Source: Sulfurifustis variabilis
Lineage (GTDB): Bacteria; Pseudomonadota; Gammaproteobacteria; Acidiferrobacterales; Sulfurifustaceae
Length of the DNA: 64,000 nucleotides
Assembly (NCBI RefSeq): GCF_002355415.1
Contig: NZ_AP014936.1
Span: forward strand, 3,381,001-3,445,000
Direction of reading: 5' to 3'
In this document: one piece after another, positions 51,221 through 64,000 of the stretch
Numbering within the stretch: the stretch's first letter is position 1
How the letters are laid out: each line of letters begins with the position of its first letter
Notes under the pieces: model-generated
Told to the model about the DNA's origin: nothing
What the model saw: the letters and a program-made list of their open reading frames with translations, nothing else
Databases searched by the model: none
Translations under genes and position numbers: made by a program

Positions 51221-52626
51221 TGGAGCTCTCTCCCGCACGCTTCAAGACCCAGGCGGCCGCAAGCCTCGCCGACGCACGCCTGCAATCCGCGCTCGAGAAG
51301 CTGCAGGATCGCTTCGTCGTCGGGCGCGCGCAGGCTCTACTCGAACTCGATAACGCCGACGCCGTGCGCGACGCGGCCGCGGACATCCGCGCCCGCACGC
51401 TCGCGAATCTCGATGATTATCTCGAACGCTTCGAGGCCGCCGCGCGCGCGGCCGGTGCCGAGGTGCACTGGGCCGAGAACGCCTCGGACGTGAACCGAAT
51501 ACTGGTCGAGATCGCGGCGCGTCACGGCGTGAAGCGTGTCGTGAAGTCGAAGTCCATGGTGACGGAGGAGTGCCGCGTCAATGAAGCCCTCGGGACGGCG
51601 GGGCTCGAGGTCCGCGAGACCGATCTCGGAGAATACATCCTGCAGCTCGCGGACGAGCCGCCTTCGCACATCGTCGCGCCGGTCGTGCACAAAAGCCGCG
51701 ACGAGATCGCCGATCTCTTCGTCGAACACCACCGCACACCGCGCCGGGAGACGATTCCCGCTCTCGTGGCCGAAGCACGCGAGCGGCTGCGTCCCGCGTT
51801 CCTCGCCGCCGACATGGGGATCAGCGGTGCGAATTTCCTCGTGGCGGAGACCGGCTCGGCGCTGATCGTGACCAACGAGGGCAACGGCCGGCTGGCGACG
51901 ACGCTGCCCCGCGTGCACGTCGCCGTCACCGGCATCGAGAAGGTCGTGCCGACCCTCGAGGACGTCGCGACGCTGCTGCGGCTCCTGCCGCGCTACGCAA
52001 CCGGCCAGAGCATCACGAATTACGTCTCGATCCTCACCGGCCCGCGGCGTCCGGACGACGGCGACGGGCCCGAGCATTTCCACGTGATCCTCGTCGACAA
52101 CGGTCGCAGCCGGATGCTCGGCACCGACCGGCACGACATGCTCCGCTGCATACGCTGCGGAGCCTGCATGAACCACTGCCCGGTCTATCAGAACGTAGGC
52201 GGCCACGCGTACGGCTGGGTCTACCCCGGGCCGATGGGCTCGGTCCTGACGCCGGCTCTCCTCGGCCCCGCTGAGGCGCGGGACCTGCCGAACGCTTCGA
52301 CGCTCTGCGGCGCGTGCGCGCAGGTGTGCCCCGTCAAGATCCCGCTTCCCGACCTGCTGCGAAACCTGCGCGAAGAGCAGGTCGAACAGCGCCTCCGGCC
52401 CGCCGGCGAGCGGCTGGCGATACGTCTCTGGGGATTGCTGGCCCGGCACCCGTTCCTCTACGGTGTGGCTTCCGGCGTCATCGCGCGCGCGCTCAGGCTC
52501 TACGCCGGCAGGGACGGCGCGATCCGTCGGCTCCCGCTCGGCCGCGGCTGGACCCTCGGGCGCGATTTCCCCGCGCCGTCGGGCCGCACGTTCCGCGAGC
52601 TCTATGTCAGGCGGGGTCGCGCGTGA
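51220..52626 (+). CDS. lutB: Lactate utilization protein B (iron-sulfur subunit)
   Basis: LutB/LldF (468 aa) is the electron-transfer subunit. VKRVVKSKSMVTEECRVNEA and VETGSALIVTN-like sequence (AETGSALIVTNEGNGRLA) belong to the DUF162 domain. A 4Fe-4S site CIRCGACMNHCPVYQN is near residue 305 and CGACAQVCPVKIPLPDLL near 368. The start overlaps lutA and its end overlaps lutC, so the three are translated together. Confidence 0.92.
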   Translation: MELSPARFKTQAAASLADARLQSALEKLQDRFVVGRAQALLELDNADAVRDAAADIRARTLANLDDYLERFEAAARAAGAEVHWAENASDVNRILVEIAARHGVKRVVKSKSMVTEECRVNEALGTAGLEVRETDLGEYILQLADEPPSHIVAPVVHKSRDEIADLFVEHHRTPRRETIPALVAEARERLRPAFLAADMGISGANFLVAETGSALIVTNEGNGRLATTLPRVHVAVTGIEKVVPTLEDVATLLRLLPRYATGQSITNYVSILTGPRRPDDGDGPEHFHVILVDNGRSRMLGTDRHDMLRCIRCGACMNHCPVYQNVGGHAYGWVYPGPMGSVLTPALLGPAEARDLPNASTLCGACAQVCPVKIPLPDLLRNLREEQVEQRLRPAGERLAIRLWGLLARHPFLYGVASGVIARALRLYAGRDGAIRRLPLGRGWTLGRDFPAPSGRTFRELYVRRGRA

Positions 52627-53261
52627 GCCGCGAACGTATTCTCGAACGCGTCCGCTCCCGCTGTCGCGCGCTCGCGGCACGCAAACCGATCGCGCCGGAG
52701 CGCGCGACCCCGGCCCGCGGGCCCCTGCCCCGTCGGCCCGATGATCTCGTCGACGCCTTCCGAGCGAAAGCCCGTGCGCTTGCCAGCACCGTCATCGGGC
52801 CGGTCGACGCTGGAAAAGCTCCGGAGACGGTCGCCATGTGGCTCACGGAAACGAACCTCGGCAAGCGGGCGGTGATTTGGCCCGAACTCGCAGGCATGAA
52901 CTGGAGAACCGCAGGCATCGACGTCGAGGCGCGGGAGGCGCTGGGGACGGATCTCGTCGGCATCACCGGCGCATTTTGCGCCGTGGCCGAAACGGGAACC
53001 CTGGTGTTACTCTCCGGCGCGACGACGCCCGCCACCGTCAGCCTGCTCCCCGAAACTCACGTCGCGCTCGTTCCGTTGAAGCGCGTGGTCGCGTATATGG
53101 AGGACGCCTTCGATCTCCTTCGCCGGGAACGCGGCGGACCACCGAGGGCGATCAATCTGGTTTCCGGCCCTTCGCGCACGGCCGACGTCGAGCAGACGGT
53201 AACCCTCGGCGCGCACGGACCCTACCGCGTGGCGGTAATCCTCGTGAGAGGCGATCCTTAG
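52623..53261 (+). CDS. lutC: Lactate utilization protein C
   Basis: LutC/LldG (212 aa) is the DUF162 subunit without cysteines. The GTG start overlaps the lutB stop (GTGA). GITGAFCAVAETGTLVLLSG and SLLPETHVALVPLKRVVAYM, and the C-terminal RTADVEQTVTLGAHGPYRVA are typical. No lactate permease or LutR regulator follows; the divergent TRAP transporter may supply the substrate. Confidence 0.9.
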   Translation: MSRERILERVRSRCRALAARKPIAPERATPARGPLPRRPDDLVDAFRAKARALASTVIGPVDAGKAPETVAMWLTETNLGKRAVIWPELAGMNWRTAGIDVEAREALGTDLVGITGAFCAVAETGTLVLLSGATTPATVSLLPETHVALVPLKRVVAYMEDAFDLLRRERGGPPRAINLVSGPSRTADVEQTVTLGAHGPYRVAVILVRGDP

Positions 53262-53424
53262 GCAAAACGGACCAAAGGGGCCTCGAGCTCGAACACGCGC
53301 CTCGCGTCGGGCTCGGTGTCGGCGGCTCGGACGGCGGCGCCCGATTCTCTCCGGCTGTTGATTCGGTTGCGGCGGCCGAAATCCGAAGCGACGCAAACCG
53401 GGCCACCCTTCTTCCCGCCAACAA

Positions 53425-55021
<1,597 letters not shown>

Positions 55022-55029
<8 letters not shown>

Positions 55030-55528
55030 GGCGCTTCTCCAGACGATCGAGCTGAATCAGCAGGGTGCCGGCGTCGCTCACCTCGAACTTGCCCGGCTGC
55101 TCGACATTGAGGAGGCGGATGACGCCGTCCTCGGCGTAAAGAGAGTAGCGCTGCGACCGCGTTCCCCTGCCCTGCGCGCTTTGGTCCACGTCGAGTCCCA
55201 CCGCACGCGTGAACTCGGCGTTGCCGTCACCGAGCATCCGGATCTTCCCGTCGATCTCCTGGCTCTTGCCCCATGCCCCCATCACGTGCGGGTCATTGAC
55301 GCTGACGCAGAGGATTTCATCGATGCCTTTGGCTTTGAACTGGGCGTACTGTTCCAGAAAGCCCGGAACATGACGTGCGGAGCAGGTAGGCGTAAAAGCG
55401 CCCGGAACCGCGAAAAGAACGATGCGCCGCCCGCGGGTAAGCTCGTCCATACTGCGGGTTTGCGGTCCATCGGCGGTCATCTCGAAGAGCGCGGACGAGG
55501 GCAAACGGTCGCCAATCTTGATGGTCAT
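55022..55528 (-). CDS. Peroxiredoxin (Prx5 family)
   Basis: A 168 aa thiol peroxidase. The active site [20 protein letters not shown] places the peroxidatic cysteine at residue 49, and [14 protein letters not shown] is a second Prx5 motif. No fused glutaredoxin domain follows. The ATG at 55528 is used; the open frame upstream is not family-like. It overlaps aceB by eight bases and is transcribed ahead of it. Confidence 0.93.
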
Positions 55529-55640
55529 GCCGATCTCCTTGCCTCCAGGAAACAATGCGGACGACGAACCGCGAGTTGGCCCCTATTTATGCGCCAAACC
55601 GAGCGGCTTTTCTACTGCGCGTTGTCCGTATCGTTTCGCG

Positions 55641-55669
55641 TTGACCCTCCGGCTTTCCGCGTCTAACGT
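55641..55669 (+). promoter_or_regulatory. Possible promoter of the outer-membrane protein gene
   Basis: TTGACC (55641-55646) and TAACGT (55664-55669) are 17 bases apart, about 37 bases before the ATG at 55706. The -10 is weak. Confidence 0.35.
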
Positions 55670-55705
55670 GGGACGGGATCGTCGAGCAACAATTCCGGGG
55701 AGAGC

Positions 55706-56626
55706 ATGGTTAGAGCTAAGGGCGGGCCCATTCTGCTCGCCGTCGGGGCGCTTGCGTGCGTCGCGCAGGCGCCGGCCGCGCAACAGACCTTCGACATCAA
55801 CGTCGGTCATCGCTCGGATGCGCTCCGCTGGAGCATCGCCGGAGACCTGTCGGGCTCGCTTTCGCCCAATGTCCTGTCCGAGCTCAGGTGGGAAAACCTC
55901 GATATCGTTCAGCTTTCGGTCGGATGGAAGCTGGACACGGAACGAGGGCTGCAGGTGCGGGGCAATGCGGCCTACGGATGGATTTACGATGGCAGCAACC
56001 GGGACTCCGACTACCTTGGCGATGGGCGAACCCTCGAATTTTCGCGATCCGAGAACGAGACGCGCGACGATGACGTGCTCGACCTTGCGGTCGCCGTAGG
56101 TTATCGCCTCACTCACCGGTTCGACCGCAGCGCGGTGCACGTGACGCCACTTCTCGGCTTGTCGCGGCACGAGCAGCGGCTCCGAATCACGAACGGATTT
56201 CAGACCATCCCGCCTCTCGGGCCTTTTCCGGGTCTCGACAGTACTTACCGGACGGAGTGGACGGGTCCGTGGGTAGGCATAGAGCTGGCGGGCGAGACAA
56301 CGGAAAGGGTCGGTGGATTCGTTCGCCTGGAGCACCACTGGGCGGACTACAGCGCGGACGCCAACTGGAATCTACGGGACGATTTTCAGCACCCAAGGAG
56401 TTTCGCGCACGAAGCGGACGGCACGGGGCTCGTCGCGTCGGTGGGCATCGTCGGTGTCGTTCACCAGAAGTGGTCGGCAAGACTCAGCTACGATTACCAG
56501 AGGTGGCGCACGGACCCCGGCATCGACCGCGTGTTCTTCGCCAACGGCGCGGTCGCTGCGACCCGCTTGAACGAAGTGGAATGGACTTCGCGCACGATCT
56601 CACTCGGACTGGAGCTGGCGCTGTGA
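55706..56626 (+). CDS. Predicted outer-membrane beta-barrel protein
   Basis: A 306 aa protein with a signal peptide ([20 protein letters not shown], cut after APAAQ) and alternating polar and hydrophobic strands ending LGLELAL, as in outer-membrane barrels. The segment [20 protein letters not shown] and [20 protein letters not shown] resembles the omptin-like barrels of the Protochlamydia outer-membrane protein group. Omptin protease residues were not identified. It stands alone on the plus strand with its own predicted promoter and GGGGAGAG before the ATG. Function unknown. Confidence 0.6.
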   Translation: MVRAKGGPILLAVGALACVAQAPAAQQTFDINVGHRSDALRWSIAGDLSGSLSPNVLSELRWENLDIVQLSVGWKLDTERGLQVRGNAAYGWIYDGSNRDSDYLGDGRTLEFSRSENETRDDDVLDLAVAVGYRLTHRFDRSAVHVTPLLGLSRHEQRLRITNGFQTIPPLGPFPGLDSTYRTEWTGPWVGIELAGETTERVGGFVRLEHHWADYSADANWNLRDDFQHPRSFAHEADGTGLVASVGIVGVVHQKWSARLSYDYQRWRTDPGIDRVFFANGAVAATRLNEVEWTSRTISLGLELAL

Positions 56627-56639
56627 ATACCCGGTTCCG

Positions 56640-57647
56640 CTAGGCGAGAAGAATCTTCGAGACCGCCCGCGGTTGCTCGCGCACGAGCCGGGGCACGAGA
56701 TAGCCGGGCAGGCGCGCGCGCATTGCCTGATGCAATTCGAGCGAACGTTCCTCCGGGACGTCGTAGTGCGCGGCGCCCTCGACCCGATCGAGCTGGTGGA
56801 GGTAGTAAGGAAGGACGCCGGCCGCAAAGAGAGCGTCGCTCAAATCACAAAGCGCATCGGCGTTATCATTGACGCCGGCGAGAAGGACGGACTGGTTGAG
56901 CAAGGTGATGTGCGCGCCCGCGAGCCGCACGCATGCGTCTCGCACTCCCGAATCGATCTCGTTCGGGTGATTGGCGTGCAGCACCACAACCGGCTTGAGT
57001 CGCGAGGATACCAATGCGTTCACGAGACCGTCCGTCACGCGCTCGGGCAACACTACCGGGAGACGCGTGTGCACGCGCAAGCGTTCGACGTGCGCGTTCA
57101 CGGCAAGGACACCGATGAGATCGGCGAGTCGAGCGTCGGACATCGTCAGCGGATCGCCACCACTCAGTATCACCTCTCGAATCGAACTCGTACCGGCGAT
57201 GTACCGCAGCGCGTCGTTCCATCGATCCGTAGCCGGATTTGCCTCACCGTAGGGGAAGTGCCGACGGAAACAGTAACGGCAGTGGATCGCGCACGCGCCC
57301 GTCGTCGTCAAAAGAACGCGCCCCTCGTATTTGTGCAACACCCCCGGCGCCACCATCGAAGCCAGATCGCCGACCGGATCTGCGGTGAAACCCGGCACCG
57401 ACCTGAGCTCGCAGTCAAGGGGCAGAACCTGGGCCAGCAGCGGGTCGTGCGGATCACCCCTTTTCATGCGGGCGAGGTAGCCGCGCGGCACACGCAAGGG
57501 GAAGCGCCGCGCGGCGGCGCGGGCCGGATCGATAAAGGCCGGATCGAGGCCGAGAAGCCGAACAAGCTCGGCAGGATCGGTGATCGAGCGTGCGAGCTCT
57601 CGCTGCCATGCGGCCGACTGCCCAGCCGCGCGGGTTCCGGGTATCAT
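56640..57647 (-). CDS. epmB: EF-P beta-lysylation protein EpmB (lysine 2,3-aminomutase-like)
   Basis: EpmB (335 aa) is a radical SAM enzyme that converts alpha-lysine to beta-lysine for EF-P modification. The cluster motif is [20 protein letters not shown] (CxxxCxxC), with GGDPLTMSD and [20 protein letters not shown]. The C-terminal [20 protein letters not shown] is typical. It is divergent from efp, with only 39 bases between the start codons, and convergent with the barrel gene. Confidence 0.95.
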   Translation of the reverse strand: MIPGTRAAGQSAAWQRELARSITDPAELVRLLGLDPAFIDPARAAARRFPLRVPRGYLARMKRGDPHDPLLAQVLPLDCELRSVPGFTADPVGDLASMVAPGVLHKYEGRVLLTTTGACAIHCRYCFRRHFPYGEANPATDRWNDALRYIAGTSSIREVILSGGDPLTMSDARLADLIGVLAVNAHVERLRVHTRLPVVLPERVTDGLVNALVSSRLKPVVVLHANHPNEIDSGVRDACVRLAGAHITLLNQSVLLAGVNDNADALCDLSDALFAAGVLPYYLHQLDRVEGAAHYDVPEERSLELHQAMRARLPGYLVPRLVREQPRAVSKILLA

Positions 57648-57686
57648 AGCGCGCTCTTTTTTCCGGGTAGACGTATCAGGGGTCCC

Positions 57687-58250
57687 ATGGCGACTTACAG
57701 CACGAACGAATTCAGGTCAGGGCTTAAGGTGATGCTCGACGGCGATCCGGCCGCGATCATTGAAAATGAGTTCGTGAAGCCGGGCAAGGGCCAGGCCTTC
57801 AACCGGGTGAAGATACGCAATCTCAAGACGGGTCGAGTGATCGAGCGCACGTTCAAGTCGGGGGACACGATCGAGGCGGCGGATGTGGTCGACGCCGAGA
57901 TGCAGTACCTGTACAACGACGGCGAGTTCTTTCACTTCATGCAGCCGGAAAGCTTCGAGCAGGTCGCGGCCGACAAGAACGCCGTGGGCGACGCGGCGAA
58001 GTGGCTCAAGGAGCAGGACGTCTGCCTCGTAACGCTCTGGAACGGTACCCCGCTCTCGGTAGAGCCGCCCCACACGGTGATCCTGAAGATCGTCGAGACC
58101 GATCCCGGTGTCAGGGGAGACACCAGCGGCGGGGGCGGCAAGCCGGCGACACTCGAAACCGGCGCTGTCGTGCGCGTGCCGCTTTTCGTGCAGACCGGTG
58201 AACTCGTGAAAGTGAACACCCGCACGGGCGAGTACATCTCGCGCGCGTGA
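57687..58250 (+). CDS. efp: Elongation factor P
   Basis: EF-P (187 aa) relieves ribosome stalling at proline runs. Domain 1 carries the modified lysine K34 in the loop [20 protein letters not shown], with the flanking P32 and G33, typical of the beta-lysylated type and not the arginine of the EarP type. Domains 2 and 3 follow, with [19 protein letters not shown] at the end. The AUG follows AGGGG. epmA starts four bases after its stop. Confidence 0.98.
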   Translation: MATYSTNEFRSGLKVMLDGDPAAIIENEFVKPGKGQAFNRVKIRNLKTGRVIERTFKSGDTIEAADVVDAEMQYLYNDGEFFHFMQPESFEQVAADKNAVGDAAKWLKEQDVCLVTLWNGTPLSVEPPHTVILKIVETDPGVRGDTSGGGGKPATLETGAVVRVPLFVQTGELVKVNTRTGEYISRA

Positions 58251-58254
58251 TCCG

Positions 58255-59238
58255 GTGCCCGGGAAGACCTGGCGACCGACCGCGTCGCTGGCGAGGCTGA
58301 AGCTCCGCGCGGAGCTCCTCGCCCGGATACGGACATTCTTCTCGACCCGTGGCGTACTCGAGGTCGAGACACCGATTCTCTCGAGGCACGCGGCAACCGA
58401 CCCGCATCTCAATACGATCGGCACCGTGCCGGCGGCGGAAGGCGCAGGAACGCGGGCGCTTTACCTGCACACGTCCCCGGAGTTCGCCATGAAACGGCTG
58501 CTCGCCTCCGGGTCCGGATCGATTTATCAGCTTTGTCACGTCTTCCGGGCGGGCGAACGCGGTCGCTGGCACAATCCCGAATTTACGCTCCTCGAATGGT
58601 ACCGGCCGGAGTTCGACCACCATGCACTCATGCAGGAGGTGGCAGACCTCGTATCCGAGGTGCTCGTCGGTCACCTGGTCCTCGGTGCGGTCGAGAAGCT
58701 GACGTACAGAGAGGCATTCGAGGCCCACACGGGCATCGACCCGCACCGCGCCACTGCGGCTCAGCTCGCGACGGCAGCGGCCGAGCGGGGGATCGTCGTT
58801 GAAGGACGGGGGATCGAGGAGGTCGACGCCTGGCGCGATCTGCTCCTTACGCACCTGGTCGAACCCCACCTCGGACTCGGCCGACTGACTTTCCTCTACG
58901 ACTACCCGGCCTCGCAGGCAGCGCTTGCGCGCATTCGAGCCGGAGACCCTGCCGTCGCCTCGCGTTTCGAGCTGTATCTCCACGGGATCGAGCTTGCAAA
59001 CGGCTTTCACGAGCTCGGCGACCTTGGCGAGCAACGTGCCCGCTTTGAACGGGACAACGCCGAACGCAAGCGCCTCGGACTGCCGGTCATGCCGGTCGAT
59101 GAGCTCTTGCTTGCGGCGCTCGCCCACGGCCTGCCCTCCTGTGCGGGCGTCGCGCTGGGCGTCGATCGCCTGGTGATGCTGGCGGCCGGCTCACGGTCAC
59201 TTGAGGATGTGATCGCCTTCCCGATCGACCGGGCGTAG
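58255..59238 (+). CDS. epmA: EF-P lysine ligase EpmA (PoxA/GenX)
   Basis: EpmA (327 aa) is a truncated class II lysyl-tRNA synthetase that lysylates EF-P on K34. It lacks the anticodon-binding domain. Motif 2 is FRAGERGRWHNPEFTLLEWY and motif 3 GVALGVDRLVMLAAG. YLHTSPEFAMKRLLASGSG is also family-like. The start is GTG. Together with efp and epmB it completes the lysylation pathway; EpmC (hydroxylase) was not seen here. Confidence 0.96.
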   Translation: MPGKTWRPTASLARLKLRAELLARIRTFFSTRGVLEVETPILSRHAATDPHLNTIGTVPAAEGAGTRALYLHTSPEFAMKRLLASGSGSIYQLCHVFRAGERGRWHNPEFTLLEWYRPEFDHHALMQEVADLVSEVLVGHLVLGAVEKLTYREAFEAHTGIDPHRATAAQLATAAAERGIVVEGRGIEEVDAWRDLLLTHLVEPHLGLGRLTFLYDYPASQAALARIRAGDPAVASRFELYLHGIELANGFHELGDLGEQRARFERDNAERKRLGLPVMPVDELLLAALAHGLPSCAGVALGVDRLVMLAAGSRSLEDVIAFPIDRA

Positions 59239-59269
59239 ACGCCCAGACTACGAGGGTCGCGCAGCCTCG

Positions 59270-59743
59270 TCAGCTCTCGAGCCAGAATGTCACCGGACCG
59301 ACGTTGGTCAGCGTCACCTGCATGTCGGCCCCGAAGACACCGGTCGACACCCGGATCGAATGTTCCCGCACGGCGCACACCAGGCGATCGTAGAGCCGCG
59401 CGCCGGTCTCGGGGTCCGCCGCCGGGGTGAAACTCGCGCGCGACCCCTTGCGCGTATCAGCGGCGAGCGTGAATTGCGGAACCAGTAGAACATCGCCGCC
59501 GACATCGCGCACGCTGCGGTTCATTCTTCCCGATTCATCCGGGAACACCCGGTAGGTCACGAGCCGGTGTGCGAGCCGATCCGCGCTGTCCTCGTCATCG
59601 CCGCGCTCTACAGCGACGAGGACGAGGAGTCCCGGTCCGATTGCAGCAACTGTCTCGTCGCCCACGTCGACGCGCGCTTCGCTGACGCGCTGCAGAAGCG
59701 CGATCAGGAGACGCGCACCGGGAACCGTTGCCCCGGGACGCAA
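59270..59743 (-). CDS. dtd: D-aminoacyl-tRNA deacylase
   Basis: Dtd (about 145-157 aa) removes D-amino acids from tRNA. LIALLQRVSEARVDV, DVLLVPQFTLAADTRKGSRA and the cis-proline motif LTNVGPVTFWLES at the C-terminus are diagnostic. The start is uncertain: the TTG at 59743 gives 157 aa without a clear ribosome-binding site. The family alignment instead points to the CTG at 59707, which gives an N-terminus matching MIALIQRV of E. coli. It is 21 bases behind the EEP gene on the same strand. Confidence 0.88.
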   Translation of the reverse strand: MRPGATVPGARLLIALLQRVSEARVDVGDETVAAIGPGLLVLVAVERGDDEDSADRLAHRLVTYRVFPDESGRMNRSVRDVGGDVLLVPQFTLAADTRKGSRASFTPAADPETGARLYDRLVCAVREHSIRVSTGVFGADMQVTLTNVGPVTFWLES

Positions 59744-59764
59744 AACGCCAGGGCTCGGAGGAGA

Positions 59765-60670
59765 CTAGAGGCCGCCGGCGGCGGCGAGCCGAGGTGCTTG
59801 CTGCTCCGCATAGTCCGCGGCCACCATTGCGTCGGCGGGAAGCGTGACATCCATCGCAACGGGCAGATGATCGGTGATCGCGTGATTCAGCACCCGCACG
59901 CTGTCGACGGCGATGGAGGGGGAGACGAGAATGTGATCGATGTTGCGTCGGGGCCGCCAGCTCGGGAACGTATGCAGACCGTGCGTGGGTTCGGCCAATC
60001 CGGAGCGTCGCAGAAACCACTGCAGTTCCTCGCTTTCGGAACGGCAGTTCAGATCGCCCATCAGGATCACCTGTCGGTGGCCTTGGACGAACTCGGCGAT
60101 GCTCGCGAACTGTCGCAGGCGGGCACGACGTCCCAGCGCCAAGTGCACGATGAGCAGCAACAGGGAGCCGTTGCCTATGCCAAAGCGCGTGCACAGCGCC
60201 CCGCGCCCGGGGATCATCCCCGGCAGCCTCATTTCCGTCACCTCGCTCGGGCGATGACGACTCAGCAGGCCCAAGGTGTGCTGCGCAAATCTTCCGAGAT
60301 TGCGGTTTGTCTGGTCGTACCAGTAGGGAAACCGGGATCGCAGGGCAAGGTACTCGGTCTGGTTTATGAATCCGCTGCGCAGACTTCCGCCGTCCGACTC
60401 CTGCAGTCCGACGAAGTCGAACTCGTTCGCAAACTCCGCGATCCGGTCCAGCGTATCCAGTCGCTCCGGATACGGGAGAAAGTGTTTCCAGCTGTGCGTG
60501 ACGTAGTGGTGATACTTGCTGGAAGCGATCCCGGCCTGGATGTTGTAGCTGAGCAAACGCAGGCGGCGGGTCGGGCCTGCTTGCGGTACTGCATGAATCT
60601 GCCGCGGAAGCACGGGTGCGCTCGCTCGAAGTCGAATGCGGGTCGGGATCTCGTCGTGCTCGTTTCTCAT
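59765..60670 (-). CDS. Endonuclease/exonuclease/phosphatase family protein
   Basis: A 301 aa protein of the EEP superfamily of metal-dependent hydrolases. RLLSYNIQAG is near residue 38, the metal-binding glutamate is in FVGLQESDGG near 91, GDLNCRSES is near 202, and IDHILVSP with TDHLPVAM provide the catalytic histidines near 251 and 273. No signal peptide is visible. The substrate is unknown; relatives include exonuclease III and phosphodiesterases. A TATAAT at 60751-60756 on the minus strand may be its -10 element. Confidence 0.8.
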   Translation of the reverse strand: MRNEHDEIPTRIRLRASAPVLPRQIHAVPQAGPTRRLRLLSYNIQAGIASSKYHHYVTHSWKHFLPYPERLDTLDRIAEFANEFDFVGLQESDGGSLRSGFINQTEYLALRSRFPYWYDQTNRNLGRFAQHTLGLLSRHRPSEVTEMRLPGMIPGRGALCTRFGIGNGSLLLLIVHLALGRRARLRQFASIAEFVQGHRQVILMGDLNCRSESEELQWFLRRSGLAEPTHGLHTFPSWRPRRNIDHILVSPSIAVDSVRVLNHAITDHLPVAMDVTLPADAMVAADYAEQQAPRLAAAGGL

Positions 60671-60943
60671 CTCAAATTAGCCCAATCTCGGCCAACCGCA
60701 AGGCAGGCGCGCCGCTCCCGACGATCGGTAGCAGCGCAGGGGACCGCCGGATTATAACAGCCGGGCGCACGAAGCGCGGGTCGATAAGGCCTGCCGGCGG
60801 CGGGCGCACTTAATTCACGACGGGAGCCGAGCAGGACTCGTGAACCGGGGAACCCAAAAGTTGCGAACGGAAGTAACTGCGGCGCTAATGGCTCGAGACG
60901 GCGCTTCAACCAGGAAGAGGAGGAGCGATGATTCCTCGAAAAA
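60671..60943. other. Spacer between the EEP gene and the rRNA terminator
   Basis: About 270 bases hold no gene. On the minus strand TATAAT at 60751-60756 lies about 80 bases before the EEP gene and may be its promoter; the -35 is not convincing. No tRNA or repeat was seen. Confidence 0.5.
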
Positions 60944-60973
60944 CGAAAAGCCCCCGGCCGTGGGGCCGGGGGC
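60944..60973 (-). terminator. rRNA operon terminator
   Basis: On the minus strand GCCCCCGGCC-CCAC-GGCCGGGGGC is a perfect ten-pair stem followed by TTTTCGTTTTT, 12 bases behind the 5S gene. Confidence 0.9.
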
Positions 60974-60984
60974 TCGAGATATAA

Positions 60985-61103
60985 AGCCTGGCAGTGTCCT
61001 ACTTTCACGCGGGGAGACCCCGCACTATCATCGGCGCTGAGCGTTTTCACTTCCGAGTTCGGAATGGGATCGGGTGGTTCCCGCTCGCTATGGCCGCCAG
61101 GCA
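60985..61103 (-). rRNA. 5S ribosomal RNA
   Basis: About 119 nt starting TGCCTGGCGGCCATAGCG on the minus strand. Internal ACCCGATCCCATTCCGAACT and GTAGTGTGGGG-like sequence (GATAGTGCGGGGTCTCCCCG) and the complementary ends GCCTGGC/GCCAGGC identify it. Ends are accurate to a few bases. Confidence 0.95.
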
Positions 61104-61177
61104 AACCGCTTGCGTTGCGGCACGGGCCGCAACCGATATCCGGAAAAGCAAAGCAAGGCTTGTTGCATTCAGTCGCT

Positions 61178-61204
61178 GACCATACCCAACCTCTTGGGTG
61201 TTAT

Positions 61205-61210
<6 letters not shown>
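61178..61210 (-). other. Processing stem at the 3' end of 23S
   Basis: GACCAT (61178-61183) and ATGGTC (61205-61210) flank an inner ACCCAA-CCTC-TTGGGT hairpin. It lies at the junction of 23S and the 23S-5S spacer and likely belongs to the pre-rRNA processing structure. Confidence 0.45.

Positions 61211-64000
<2,790 letters not shown>

Noticed and set aside
53262..53424. Small gene between lutC and aceB
   Set aside because: The 163 bases have no start with a ribosome-binding site and no conserved product; no terminator stem was evident either.

Overview
The window is a high-GC bacterial chromosome segment. It looks gammaproteobacterial: a tRNA-Thr/Tyr/Gly/Thr-tuf-tRNA-Trp-secE-nusG order resembling the E. 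coli tufB region, an MFS gene divergent from uvrA, and an EpmA/EpmB/EF-P lysylation set. Some features differ from enteric bacteria, including a type III pantothenate kinase, a zinc-type ribosomal protein S4 and a mitochondrial-type aconitase, so a deep-branching lineage is likely. The species cannot be named from the sequence.

Layout. 1-3981: partial MFS gene, uvrA, and a SAM hydrolase-family gene convergent with uvrA. 4050-34407, all on the minus strand: a nearly unbroken translation and transcription superlocus. Read in its own direction it runs tRNA-Trp, secE-nusG, rplKA, rplJL, rpoBC, rpsL-rpsG-fusA-tuf1, the S10 and spc genes, then rpmJ and the alpha operon, ending at a terminator behind rplQ. 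34426-38774: second tuf copy preceded by tRNA genes, with an aconitase gene lying between tRNA-Thr(TGT) and tRNA-Tyr. 38783-50269: one long minus-strand gene run. It starts with a TRAP transporter (dctP-dctQ-dctM) and continues with an MFS carrier, two D-2-hydroxyacid dehydrogenases, an amidase, a tartronate-semialdehyde-reductase-like enzyme, birA, coaX and a SPOR-domain gene. 50486-53261, divergent: lutABC-type lactate/hydroxyacid oxidation genes. 53425-55528: malate synthase and a peroxiredoxin. 55706-60670: an outer-membrane barrel protein, epmB/efp/epmA, dtd and an EEP-family hydrolase. 60944-64000: 3' part of an rRNA operon (terminator, 5S, nearly complete 23S) on the minus strand.

How the parts fit. 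The left half supplies the ribosome, RNA polymerase core, elongation factors and Sec channel. Its spacers carry recognisable regulatory elements: consensus-like promoters for the alpha and str operons, an L10-type leader, and a candidate S7 site. They also carry a family of degenerate palindromic repeats sitting directly behind the stop codons of tuf1, rplA and nusG. The right half is a plausible uptake and oxidation module for small hydroxyacids or their amides, feeding glyoxylate, pyruvate and glycerate into central metabolism through malate synthase and aconitase. No phage, insertion sequence, CRISPR array or defence locus was seen. The least ordinary features are the spacer repeats, the aconitase inside the tRNA-tuf cluster, two tuf copies that appear identical exactly from start to stop, and the uncharacterised hydroxyacid gene run.
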